Assembly: GCF_010671605.1 (NCBI RefSeq)
Contig: NZ_JAABOO010000003.1
Coordinates: forward strand, 1 to 64,000
Direction of reading: 5' to 3'
DNA length: 64,000 bases
Source of the DNA: Leptobacterium flavescens
Lineage (GTDB): Bacteria; Bacteroidota; Bacteroidia; Flavobacteriales; Flavobacteriaceae
Under the pieces are notes generated by a model. That model did not search any database, was not told where the DNA came from, and was given only the letters and a program-made list of their open reading frames with translations. Position 1 is the stretch's first letter; each line of letters opens with the position of its first letter. The position numbers and the translations under genes are program-made. Positions 1 through 9,456 of the stretch are shown piece after piece.

Positions 1-3000
1 CTATTCCACTGAAAGCTCCTCCGTTAAACGATACCTCATAAGTGTATCCAGGATATCCGCTTCCTGCCGTAATATCTATCACAGCATCCGGACTCACAGA
101 ACAATCAAGATCCTTGGTCAATACCGCTGATGCAGTCAATGCGTCGTTGATCGTAAGGGTAACCGAATCGGTACAGTTTCTGCTATCTACTACCTCAACA
201 GTATAAGTTCCCGGGGTTAACCCGGCAAATACATTGCTGGTCTGATAAGGACCACCATTAACTCTATACTGGAAAGGAGCAGCTCCACCTGATGTTACAT
301 TGGCAGTTAGCGTCAGGCCAACTCCCGGATCATAACATACATCGTTAGGGGTTACGTCCAGAACCGGTGATACTGCATTGGTCAATACAAAAGTATCGGT
401 TATCTCACAACCATTAACATCTCTTACCGTAACCGTATAGGTTCCTGCATCGGTAAGGTTGGTAAAGGTACTTCCTGACTGGAAAGGTCTGATAGTACCA
501 TTTGGTTCTTCAAGTTGATACTCATAACCTCCCCAACCGTCTGTTGCGGTAATCGTAACAGTACCGGGATCGGTACAGCTAATGTCCGTAACACTTAAGC
601 TCATAGCCAGGGCAGCTGGCGGACCATCAATAGTGATGGTGTTGGACACGGCCTCACAAAGAGGTCCGGTTGGGTCATTAACGGTAATTGTATAATTACC
701 GGGGGACAAGTTGTTAAGTGTTACGGTTGCATTAGATGTTGTAACTCCTGCAGCACCATTTACAGAATAAATATATGATCCTGTAAAATTGCTTACTGTG
801 AAAGAAAGGCTTCCGTCGGCTGCACCGAAACAAACCTCATCATTGATCTTGGTTGCGATAACACTTAAAGGTACTATCGGATCTATGGTGAAGTTCTTGC
901 TGAAGGTACATCCTTTGGCATCTCTTACTTCAAAAGTGTAGGTTCCAGCAGAAAGCACAAACGCATTGCTGGGGTCAAAGGCCGTGGCCGAAGCCGCGGG
1001 CGCCGTAATTCTGTATTCGAACGGTGCGTTCCCGTCAACCGGGGTAACTGTCACCGTTGTGGTATCTGCAGCACATGACAGTGCATTAGCTGCAAAATTG
1101 ATATCGGTAATCGGGTTAAGAGGATCAACGGTAATTGGGTTTAGTACTACTGCACATCCGTTAGCATCCCTAACCGTAATATTGTTATAGGTTCCGTCGG
1201 TAAGACCGGTAAATACATTTGATGCCTGGAAGCTTCCGCCATCAAGACTGTATTCGTAAGGAGCCGTACCTCCGGTAGTGTTCTGAACCGTAATTTCTGC
1301 AGTCGTCAAACAGGTATAATCCTGGGTAAGCACTGCATTGGCAGTAATTACCGTTGCTTCATTAATGGTTACGGTTGCCATATCCTGGCACACATCAGGC
1401 CCCAGAGAATATCTTACGATCACATCGTAATTCCCAGGTGCCAGTCCTGTAAACAGGTTGGACGTCTGGAAGTTCACACCTCCGTCATTACTGTACTCCA
1501 GCGTAAAGCCGTTGGTATTGGTAACATTTACCGTAATCGTACCGTCATTAACCCCGTTACAGGTAGTATCTGTCGGGTCTATGGTATAGACCGGCGGCGG
1601 GATCTGGTCAACTGTCACATCTACGGTAGTCTGACAGTTATTGCTGTCTACCACCAGGATAGAATAGGTTCCTGCAGTCGTTACTGTAAACAGGTTGGAC
1701 GTCTGGAAGTTTGCACCTCCGTCTATACTGTAAAAGTAGGGTGCCAGACCACCTGAAGCGTTTACGGTGATCTCTCCGTCGGCACAGGTAATATCTTTAC
1801 TTGCCACCCCTGTAGCCAGGAGTTCAGGGAATTCCTGAATGACAATATCATCTGTAAAATTACATCCGTCATCCGTAGTTACGGTTACCGTATAGGTTCC
1901 GGCCGGAAGGTTGTTGAATGTATAATCGTTATTGTTGGTCGGTCCGAAGGTATCTATGATGGTCGCCCCCTGAGCAATCTGATAGAAATACTGGGGTTCA
2001 ACATCATTTACCTGTATCCTTACATTTCCGAGATCGCCGGCACAAAGAATGTCCTGAGGGATCAGGTCTACTGTAAAGTTACGCTCTCTGATATCGATAT
2101 TCGGAACAGAGAATACACAAGTGTTTCCGGAAACACCAGCCTGTCTGATATAAACCGTATAAGTTCCTGCAGTAGCAATGCTGAATACAGGGCTTGACTG
2201 GTAAGGTCCGGCCTGGTTATCTAAACTAAACTCGTAATCTGTTGGTACATTAGTAATGGTGATCTGACCCGGAGTGTTACAGATAATATCGCTTGTTAAA
2301 GCATTCGGGTCTAAAACATTCTGAGTTACATTAAAGTAGAAACGGTTAAAACATCCGTTCTGATAGTTGATCACCAGTCGGTACTGACCGGCAGCAGTAA
2401 CGTTAAAATCGTTTCCTGCTTTTACCTGGTTCCATGTACAGGTTTGGTTTTTATTGGCACAGCCATCTATTCCTACAGCAGGACAGCTGGTTTCATCCAG
2501 CAATTCCCAGCTAATGGAAGTGGCATCTGTAATATCTGTATCAATAAATCTGTTGTCGTTCAATCCGCAGAGGAAGATCTGTGGGAATTCGTCTCCGTCG
2601 TTCGGACAAACATCCACTTCATCTGCAAAAGGAATAACAGGGTTGGTTACCGTATTTCCGAAAAGTACCACATTAACCACCTCATCAAAACTCAAACAAG
2701 GAGCCGGAGCGGTCTTGGTAACCGTATAGGTACCTACTTGGGTAACTGTAATACTTTGCGTTGTTCCCAGAACATTACCGCTGCTGTCTCTCCACTCATA
2801 GGAATCGAAGCCTGAACCTGCTGTAAGAACAACGCTGTCCCCACAAAGGATCTCCTGACGTGTAAAATCACAATCATCAAGATCGGTAAGGAAGTTGGTA
2901 GATCCCGGGATACCGAAGTTACACACGTCATATCCAAGGAAACTGGGGTCATCGGATACCACAACGCTGTTAAGCACCCCAGTATAACTGGAGAATGCCT

Positions 3001-4543
3001 GGTTCTCAATAATATTGGAACAGGCGTCTCTTAGCTCGTTACAGCTGTTAACAACCCTAACTTTAAATCTTATTTCGTATTCGGGGTCTCCGGATTCTAC
3101 ATAGCCATCCGGGACTTCAAATCTCAATTCGTTGGTTGCCGCATCGAAGGTATAGGTTATCTCTTCGGTCGGACTTAAAGGAGCCGGGAGAATAAGGTCT
3201 CCGGGCTGTATGGTTCCGCCTACCGGCGGGAAGTTTACGTTGGCCGGAAGGACATCCCGTATTACATATCCGGTGGCGTCGTCATTACCATTGTTCTGAA
3301 AACGCAGTACGTATACAATTTCCTGTCCCAGGGTAACACCGGCACCTCCGATATCGTTACCCGCACCGTCTTCCACGGTTTTTGCCAGGTTAATATCGGG
3401 TTCGATCACCTCTACATCAAAGGCATTAAAATAAATATAATACCGATCTCCCGTAGAACTCATCCGGAGGGTTGCCCCTGTTTCATCGTTGGGGATGACA
3501 CTGTTTAAGGGGTTGGCAATACTCAAAAGGTCGGCATCGTGCCCCAGCGTATTGACACTATTGGGATTCCGTGCCGTAAAGGTGGCATCATCAATAGTAA
3601 TATTACTGTTGAAGAAGTTTGTTCCGGGGTTTAACGTATTACTTAAATTCGTAAACGTGGCATTACTGTTTGCTCTGATGGCAAGCTGATCTCCCGTAAT
3701 CCTGTTATCACCCTCCAGGGCACCAACACTAATATTGGCACGTACCGGGAAAGGAGCAGGAAGTGTAATAAATCCGTTATAATCTACATCTACAGATCCC
3801 GAACTGGAATCCACTCCGGCAAAACCGTCGAAAGTAGTGATAAATTTACCCGGAAGGGTCGGATTTTCATAAACCACAACTAAGGTCCATCCCGCAGAAC
3901 CTCCACCACTGATAAATCCGTTTGTAGCCCTCACATTTGCCACAAAATACTCTCCATTAGGATCTCCAAGACCACTGATAATGGAAGTTACATCGGCGTA
4001 ACACGCATAAGGTGCGTTCACCCCGAAAACCGGATCGTTAAATCCGTCGAACAGAATTTCATCGGCTGTAATATCCTGGTATGTCCCTCCAGGAGTTTGG
4101 AATTTTACCTGATTAAAATCGTTTTCCCTGATACCATCTCCCGTAGACGGATTTCTGGTAAATCCTTCATTCCATCTGTAGACCGCAGACCAATACAGAC
4201 CGGCATAAATAACCCGGCTACAGGACTGATCCGGCAGAGTCAGGGTAGCGCTACTCGAACTAAAAGTAGTCGGATCGCTATCGATATCGATATAGCGCAT
4301 ATTAAAGAGATCGTTAAAGGTAGATGCCGTTCCCGTAAGGTTGTACGGGTCTTCCGGATCTGCCGATGACGTATCCCTGTTAAGGATGTTGTTGGAAATA
4401 AACGTAATATCACCCTTTGTATTTACCTGATACCTTACATCAAAAGGATTTGGTACACCCTGAGCATGTGAGGCAGATATACCGGCAAATAAAAGGCACG
4501 CCAATAGTATGACGATTTTTGAGGGACATAAGTAGGTTTTCAT
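1..4543 (-). CDS. Giant SprB-repeat surface adhesin, T9SS substrate (C-terminus outside window)
   Basis: One open frame runs on the minus strand from the ATG at 4543 to the window edge, over 1,510 codons without a stop, so the protein is partial. It begins with a signal peptide (MKTYLCPSK, then a hydrophobic stretch ending ASHAQ). Residues about 20-370 form a beta-rich N-terminal region. Residues about 380-490 resemble a DUF11 domain (around DINLAKTVEDG and VLRFQNNG). From about residue 640 the protein is made of repeated units of 75-90 residues with a conserved ending such as AGTYTVTV and regularly spaced cysteines, like the SprB repeats of gliding adhesins. It is the third gene of the minus-strand operon, after a PorP/SprF gene. 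Export by T9SS is inferred; the expected C-terminal sorting domain is not visible here. Confidence 0.85.
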   Translation of the reverse strand, partial: MKTYLCPSKIVILLACLLFAGISASHAQGVPNPFDVRYQVNTKGDITFISNNILNRDTSSADPEDPYNLTGTASTFNDLFNMRYIDIDSDPTTFSSSSATLTLPDQSCSRVIYAGLYWSAVYRWNEGFTRNPSTGDGIRENDFNQVKFQTPGGTYQDITADEILFDGFNDPVFGVNAPYACYADVTSIISGLGDPNGEYFVANVRATNGFISGGGSAGWTLVVVYENPTLPGKFITTFDGFAGVDSSSGSVDVDYNGFITLPAPFPVRANISVGALEGDNRITGDQLAIRANSNATFTNLSNTLNPGTNFFNSNITIDDATFTARNPNSVNTLGHDADLLSIANPLNSVIPNDETGATLRMSSTGDRYYIYFNAFDVEVIEPDINLAKTVEDGAGNDIGGAGVTLGQEIVYVLRFQNNGNDDATGYVIRDVLPANVNFPPVGGTIQPGDLILPAPLSPTEEITYTFDAATNELRFEVPDGYVESGDPEYEIRFKVRVVNSCNELRDACSNIIENQAFSSYTGVLNSVVVSDDPSFLGYDVCNFGIPGSTNFLTDLDDCDFTRQEILCGDSVVLTAGSGFDSYEWRDSSGNVLGTTQSITVTQVGTYTVTKTAPAPCLSFDEVVNVVLFGNTVTNPVIPFADEVDVCPNDGDEFPQIFLCGLNDNRFIDTDITDATSISWELLDETSCPAVGIDGCANKNQTCTWNQVKAGNDFNVTAAGQYRLVINYQNGCFNRFYFNVTQNVLDPNALTSDIICNTPGQITITNVPTDYEFSLDNQAGPYQSSPVFSIATAGTYTVYIRQAGVSGNTCVFSVPNIDIRERNFTVDLIPQDILCAGDLGNVRIQVNDVEPQYFYQIAQGATIIDTFGPTNNNDYTFNNLPAGTYTVTVTTDDGCNFTDDIVIQEFPELLATGVASKDITCADGEITVNASGGLAPYFYSIDGGANFQTSNLFTVTTAGTYSILVVDSNNCQTTVDVTVDQIPPPVYTIDPTDTTCNGVNDGTITVNVTNTNGFTLEYSNDGGVNFQTSNLFTGLAPGNYDVIVRYSLGPDVCQDMATVTINEATVITANAVLTQDYTCLTTAEITVQNTTGGTAPYEYSLDGGSFQASNVFTGLTDGTYNNITVRDANGCAVVLNPITVDPLNPITDINFAANALSCAADTTTVTVTPVDGNAPFEYRITAPAASATAFDPSNAFVLSAGTYTFEVRDAKGCTFSKNFTIDPIVPLSVIATKINDEVCFGAADGSLSFTVSNFTGSYIYSVNGAAGVTTSNATVTLNNLSPGNYTITVNDPTGPLCEAVSNTITIDGPPAALAMSLSVTDISCTDPGTVTITATDGWGGYEYQLEEPNGTIRPFQSGSTFTNLTDAGTYTVTVRDVNGCEITDTFVLTNAVSPVLDVTPNDVCYDPGVGLTLTANVTSGGAAPFQYRVNGGPYQTSNVFAGLTPGTYTVEVVDSRNCTDSVTLTINDALTASAVLTKDLDCSVSPDAVIDITAGSGYPGYTYEVSFNGGAFSGI

Positions 4544-4575
4544 TTCTTTCTTTCTTCGGTTCGGGACTTATTTAG

Positions 4576-6876
4576 TTATAAAATATAATCAGTATTGACT
4601 CGCATGATCCATATATCTTCGAAATAGGAATCATTCAGATTGGAATAGTATGAGGCTAATGCGCTATTCCAAGAGCTGTGCTTCTTCAAATAAACATATC
4701 TGTAATTGTTTTCCGGGTTAACGAAATACGCGGCATCCAGACCTTGTTTCTTCAATTTATCAACAAAACGGGTTGCATTGGAAGGAACAGCAAAGACATT
4801 GGCAATGATATAATATCCTTCATCAAGCGAAGCAATATTTACTATTTTGCCTTTTTTAGCCTGTTTTCTCTTCCTGGAAGTGGAATTAGAATACTGATTT
4901 CTAATTTCATCTTCCGACTTCTCATCCACATTAGAAGCTACTGCATCTTTATCTGATTTGGGGGTTACAGTACTCTTCTTTACAGGGGATCCTGTATTAC
5001 TCTGGCCTTTGTCATTGGCCGTAATACGACTATTTGTTTTATTTGGAGCGTTCACCCTGTCTGTGTTTTCTTTTCTAATATCACCAGGCCTGTTTACCAC
5101 TCTTCCCGTATTGTTAACAGGTGGAGTTTTGGTAGCCGGACTGGTAACCCGTTGTTTATCTCCGGCAGGTTTTCTGGCTGTAATAGCTGTTTTCCTGCTT
5201 TCGTCTCCTCTTTTGGCCGTAGAGGATGGTCTCGTATCTCTATCTGCATAACGTAAAGTACTCTCATTTTGTACATTCATTATCCACATATCGTCGGTAT
5301 AAGTATTATTCAGGTCTGATTTATATGCAGCGATGGCATCCTGCCAGTTATCAAAACGCTTTAAATACACATAATTCAGGTTATTTCTTGTATTTAAGAA
5401 ATAATCAGGGTCCAAACCGTCATTTCTAAGCTTGTTAACAAACTTATCTCTGTAAAATCTTCCATTGGTCTTCTGACTGTAAACATTAACGATCAGATAG
5501 TATCCTCCGTCTACACCCTGTAGATTTTTAATGGTTCTTTGTCTTATATTATTCGCCTTTGCGGCAAGAATAAAGTCGTCGTCATTGTATGAACTCGTAG
5601 AAACAACATTGATGTTTCTTGGTTGATTTGAAAAGGTAGGACGATTTTTTGTGTTTGTTCTGTTTCTATTGTTATCGTTACGGGCTACCGCTGTGTTATT
5701 GGCGGGCTGCCCCCTTTTCATTGTTTTGATCAGATTGTAAAATCTCTTTTCAATATCCTTGTTTACTGCGCGCTCCAGGGAATCCTGTTTTAAGATAAGC
5801 TCAGCAAGGATCATATTATTTTCTTCGAGATTTTTCTTGATCTGTGCCAATTCTTCGTCTTTACTGGCAATTACCTCATCCTTTTCCTGGATCTTTTCTT
5901 CCAGTTGGGCGAGGTCGTCCAGTTCTTCCTCATTCAATTCTACACGATCGTCTGTGAGATTGGGTTGGAAAGAATAGGCAAAAGTAAGTTCATGAGTGGT
6001 ACCCAGATTCTGAATCCCATCATTTAAACCTTTTTCTATGGTATAACCTAAAGATAATCGCTTGGTAAGATTAAAACCGATCCCGGCAGAAGCTCCGAAG
6101 AAATCGTCATAACCACCCTGAATCCATCCGAGTTTAGGTAGGTCAACTATAAGGCTCCCCGATAAATTGACGTCTCGATCCCCTTGTTTTCTCCCTCTTG
6201 CCAAGGCGGAAAAACGTCCATTTTCAAAAATTCCCGATGAGTTTTTGAATTTGCGGGTATACATCAGGTGACCTGAGAAGGTTTTCTCATTAAAATCGGT
6301 AACAGATTCGCTGGTTCTCAGATTGTAATCGAAAAGATTTTCTGCATAAAGACCAAAGTCAAAACTTCCGAGAGAAAGGTTGAATCCTGGCTGAAAGGAC
6401 AGAAGAGAACTATCTTCTATCGAGGCCAAAGCCGGATCCGGCATTCCCGGAAAGATCTCACCTGTATCCAGTCCACTGCTGAAAAAGGATACATTAAAAC
6501 CAAAAGTAAGGTTAATCCTGTCTGTTAATCGTACCCCATAGGCGTAGTTCGCCAGGATCCCGAAGTTGGTGATCACTCCCAGGTTTTGCTGGTAAAGGCC
6601 AAGGCCAAGACCTGTTCTGTCTCCTACTCTTCCCGAGTAGCTTGCCAGATAAACTTCCGGAGAATCCTCAAACTGGATCCACTGGTTCCTATGGTACAGA
6701 TTAATGTACGAATTGTCCTCCCGAACCGTTGAAAAAGTTGGGTTTATCAAAAACCTGTTGAACTTCAAAAGGTTTTGAGAAGGTATATCAAAAGATATAA
6801 AAGGGTTCTCCTCCTGGCCCCTGACTGCTGTCAGTCCAAGTATAAAGAGGAAAAACACAATAACTTTTAGTTTCAT
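4576..6876 (-). CDS. PorP/SprF family outer-membrane protein with two SPOR-like domains
   Basis: The protein has 766 residues, about twice the usual 300-350 of the PorP/SprF family. After a signal peptide (MKLKVIVFFLFILGLTAVRGQ), residues about 25-305 match the family pattern: NPTFSTVRE, the NLYHRNQW motif, then alternating beta strands. A coiled coil follows (about 310-375). Two related modules, about 440-535 and 680-766, each start with GGYYLIVNVY or EGYYIIANVF and end with DDMWIMNV or EDIWIMRV; they look like SPOR-type peptidoglycan-binding folds and are separated by a Thr/Asn/Lys-rich linker. SprF-type proteins assist export or anchoring of type B T9SS substrates, and this gene follows such a substrate by 2 bp, matching the sprB-sprF order. 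The SPOR assignment rests on pattern only. Confidence 0.85.
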   Translation of the reverse strand: MKLKVIVFFLFILGLTAVRGQEENPFISFDIPSQNLLKFNRFLINPTFSTVREDNSYINLYHRNQWIQFEDSPEVYLASYSGRVGDRTGLGLGLYQQNLGVITNFGILANYAYGVRLTDRINLTFGFNVSFFSSGLDTGEIFPGMPDPALASIEDSSLLSFQPGFNLSLGSFDFGLYAENLFDYNLRTSESVTDFNEKTFSGHLMYTRKFKNSSGIFENGRFSALARGRKQGDRDVNLSGSLIVDLPKLGWIQGGYDDFFGASAGIGFNLTKRLSLGYTIEKGLNDGIQNLGTTHELTFAYSFQPNLTDDRVELNEEELDDLAQLEEKIQEKDEVIASKDEELAQIKKNLEENNMILAELILKQDSLERAVNKDIEKRFYNLIKTMKRGQPANNTAVARNDNNRNRTNTKNRPTFSNQPRNINVVSTSSYNDDDFILAAKANNIRQRTIKNLQGVDGGYYLIVNVYSQKTNGRFYRDKFVNKLRNDGLDPDYFLNTRNNLNYVYLKRFDNWQDAIAAYKSDLNNTYTDDMWIMNVQNESTLRYADRDTRPSSTAKRGDESRKTAITARKPAGDKQRVTSPATKTPPVNNTGRVVNRPGDIRKENTDRVNAPNKTNSRITANDKGQSNTGSPVKKSTVTPKSDKDAVASNVDEKSEDEIRNQYSNSTSRKRKQAKKGKIVNIASLDEGYYIIANVFAVPSNATRFVDKLKKQGLDAAYFVNPENNYRYVYLKKHSSWNSALASYYSNLNDSYFEDIWIMRVNTDYIL

Positions 6877-6878
6877 TC

Positions 6879-9077
6879 CTAGCGTATTAAGGTTATAGTT
6901 CCTTGTTTTAAAATTTCCTTTCCTCTAACAATCTTGTAATAAAATACAGGTTTGTTAACAGGATACGATAGGTTCGATTCGGGCCAATTGTTTTGGTACG
7001 AGGAAGTTGCAAAAATAGTCTCCCCGCTCGCACCATAAATAAATACTTGAACGTCCGGATTAAAGGCATAACGATTAGGTATTACCCATAGGTCGTTGAT
7101 CCCGTCTGAATTCGGACTTATAACATTCGGTACCGCAAAATTGTCGTTAAACATCACCGTAAACGTCTTAATAACCTCGCAATTGCCTACGCTGGCTCTC
7201 AGGACATACTGTCCTTCTTCGGAAAGCGTAACGCTGGCAGCGCTCGATATTTCAACATTTTCTTCATTAAACCACCTGTAACTATCAGCACCTGAGGCAG
7301 TTATTATTCGAAGAGATCCCTCCTGAATAACAATATTTTCCGGTGCATCAACGGTTACGATAGAATCTTCGAAGGGGTTGATGATAATCTCATTTGATGT
7401 TACCGTACATCCGAAGGCAGCAACTTCGAGTCTGTAGGTACCGGTGAGGTTGATTGTAAGTGTCGGGCTGGTTTCAGACGCCAAAGCCGTTCCATTTCTG
7501 AACCAGGTATATGTATAACCCGGATCGGTGAAATCGGAGGTAATGGTAATGTCTGAGCCTCCGTCACAGGAAACAACATCATCACTTTGAATAACCGGGT
7601 CTTGCTGACTGAAGGTCATTCGTACATCAAATTCGTTGGACACAACGTGGAAAGCACCTAAATCGGCTTTCAGCACATATTTACCGTTAAGGGAAGCGTC
7701 GGGCAGCGACATATGGTCATTGTTTTCTCCGGAAAGATCTGTTCCGTCCTTTTCCCACTGATACGTAAACGAGCCTTGAAGCTGAGCTGTAACATCGATC
7801 AGCTGGTTCGTACTGGTAACAGCCTCTATCTTCTCTATAACCAGTGTTACTGCAGAATTCTCGCAGTCGGTATAGCTTTCAAGAGTGGAAATGGTCATGT
7901 TGAAACTCTGTGGAAGTTCAACATCGATCTCGGGAGAGCGTTCAACAACGGCACAACCTACTCCTTGAGTTACTTCGGCCTGGTATGTACCAGGGCCACT
8001 CGCAATGAGGGTGTCGCTGTTTTCACCGCTTAACAATACTCCATCCCTGTACCACGCATAACTTGGTGTATCTGCAGTGGTGGTGACGGTAAAAATAACA
8101 TTGTCTCCAGGCAACAACAAAGTGGTTACCGAGGGAGAAATAGAAACGTTGATAGAAGGAACTGTAATGACAACAGGGGCAGCTGTTTCTCTACATCCTC
8201 CTCCGCTTTCTATTTCGAGGGTATACGTACCGGCAGGATCGCTGGGATCTACCGATAAAGTGGGCTGATATCCCGGAGGTACATTAAGCAGAGTACCATC
8301 CTTAAACCATCTGTAAATCAGGCTTGGATCGTCGACATTGGCGGTTAACTGATATGCAAAACCAGGGCATAGTTCTACATTGGATGGTCCGTTTATAGCA
8401 ATACCTACGGGTGTTGCCATAATAACTTCAACTTCATTTGAAGCTGTACTGAACGAACAAAAATCGCCATAATCAACCTCTACATAATAGAAACCTTCGT
8501 CTGTAACTTGTAATGTGGGTCCGGTTTCCCCTGGCATAGGGGTAATGTTTCTGTTTTTAAACCACCGGTAAGAAGGTTCTCCAGGAAAATTGTCTACGCT
8601 AAGCGTAACAAATGAGCCGTCGCAAACGACTTCTGTAGCATTAAACCCGTTAATGATCAGGTTTTGTGTTACATTTTGATAATATGCCGGAAACGGATCA
8701 CTGACCGGGCTTGTAAGGGCCGGGCTCGTAGATCTGACGCGTACTCGATAGTTTTCGCCTCTCGTTGATGTGGGGAAAGAAAAGTTAAAATCGAAGTCTA
8801 GTGTGGTGTTTTGATTATTTACCGAGGCTAATTGGGTAGGACTGGAAAAACTACCATTTGCGTCTGAAAGTTCCAGAATAAATTGGTTGTCGCTATTGAC
8901 CAGCGGAGTTTCCCAGGTGAAGTTTACCTGGAAAGTATTAAAACCTGACGATGCACAAGGAGATGTGAACTGTGGTGTTGGTTTTCTAAGTGTTTGCGTA
9001 TGGGCAGCAAAAACACCTGAAAATAACACAATGCACAGCATCAAAAGACGTATATGAGTTATACTTCTCGTATTCAT
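6879..9077 (-). CDS. Ig-like repeat protein with type B T9SS C-terminal sorting domain
   Basis: The start is placed at the ATG at 9077 (MNTRSITHIRLLML) because it opens a clean signal peptide ending FAAHTQ; an upstream ATG at 9227 would add 50 hydrophobic but atypical residues. The mature protein is a chain of Ig/PKD-like domains of about 80 residues, each with a YxWFKNG or YTWFRNGT motif and paired cysteines. The last 90 residues (NVISPNSDGINDLWVI onward, ending GTITLIR) are the gliding motility-associated C-terminal domain (CHU_C), the type B sorting signal. It is probably exported by T9SS to the cell surface, with the downstream PorP/SprF protein as partner. It is first in the operon; the 380 bp upstream are non-coding and AT-rich. 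Confidence 0.9.
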   Translation of the reverse strand: MNTRSITHIRLLMLCIVLFSGVFAAHTQTLRKPTPQFTSPCASSGFNTFQVNFTWETPLVNSDNQFILELSDANGSFSSPTQLASVNNQNTTLDFDFNFSFPTSTRGENYRVRVRSTSPALTSPVSDPFPAYYQNVTQNLIINGFNATEVVCDGSFVTLSVDNFPGEPSYRWFKNRNITPMPGETGPTLQVTDEGFYYVEVDYGDFCSFSTASNEVEVIMATPVGIAINGPSNVELCPGFAYQLTANVDDPSLIYRWFKDGTLLNVPPGYQPTLSVDPSDPAGTYTLEIESGGGCRETAAPVVITVPSINVSISPSVTTLLLPGDNVIFTVTTTADTPSYAWYRDGVLLSGENSDTLIASGPGTYQAEVTQGVGCAVVERSPEIDVELPQSFNMTISTLESYTDCENSAVTLVIEKIEAVTSTNQLIDVTAQLQGSFTYQWEKDGTDLSGENNDHMSLPDASLNGKYVLKADLGAFHVVSNEFDVRMTFSQQDPVIQSDDVVSCDGGSDITITSDFTDPGYTYTWFRNGTALASETSPTLTINLTGTYRLEVAAFGCTVTSNEIIINPFEDSIVTVDAPENIVIQEGSLRIITASGADSYRWFNEENVEISSAASVTLSEEGQYVLRASVGNCEVIKTFTVMFNDNFAVPNVISPNSDGINDLWVIPNRYAFNPDVQVFIYGASGETIFATSSYQNNWPESNLSYPVNKPVFYYKIVRGKEILKQGTITLIR

Positions 9078-9456
9078 ACAAAGTAGGTTAATTAAAGATT
9101 GGGTCTTTAAAACAACTAAATTATAACGAATCATTTTAAAAAACCAGATCAACGGTATAAATCCTCGTTGAGTTGTTAACAACAGCCATAAAAAGCAAAT
9201 TATTTTATGAACTTTTGTTAAAAACATATCAACAAAATTTTATTTTTTGCTGATAAGCAACAATTTACATTGTTAATATCTGGTGAAATTTTCGATTTTT
9301 TAACGCCACTAAAGTACTTAAATTTTTTAAAATCGCAATACTTTTCCATAGTTATTAACAATTGTTGATAAAGTTTATTGTTTTAAAAAGGCTTTTTTTT
9401 CCTGATAATCAGTCTATTCTTTTGTGTATTTTTGCAAACTATTATAAAAAACGATC
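9078..9456. promoter_or_regulatory. AT-rich divergent intergenic region
   Basis: About 380 bp separate the adhesin operon from glnS. No coding frame is convincing. It holds the glnS -7 element, a perfect 12-bp palindrome at 9172-9183 (GTTGTTAACAAC), and a nearly perfect 20-bp palindrome at 9352-9371 with core AACAATTGTT whose arms resemble DnaA boxes (TTATTAACA and TGTTGATAA). The function of the palindromes is not known. Confidence 0.5.
9427..9434 (+). promoter_or_regulatory. Bacteroidota -7 element for glnS
   Basis: TATTTTTG matches the Bacteroidota TAnnTTTG element 22 bp before the glnS ATG. No convincing TTG appears at the usual -33 distance. Confidence 0.5.

Noticed and set aside
2444-2815. 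Overlapping plus-strand frames across the giant adhesin
   Set aside because: The minus strand is open over the whole 4.5 kb with regular repeats; the plus-strand frames lack domains and ribosome-site context.
5758-5977. A Ser-rich plus-strand frame in the PorP/SprF gene
   Set aside because: It is antisense to the coiled-coil-coding region, where Glu/Lys codons read as Ser/Phe on the other strand.
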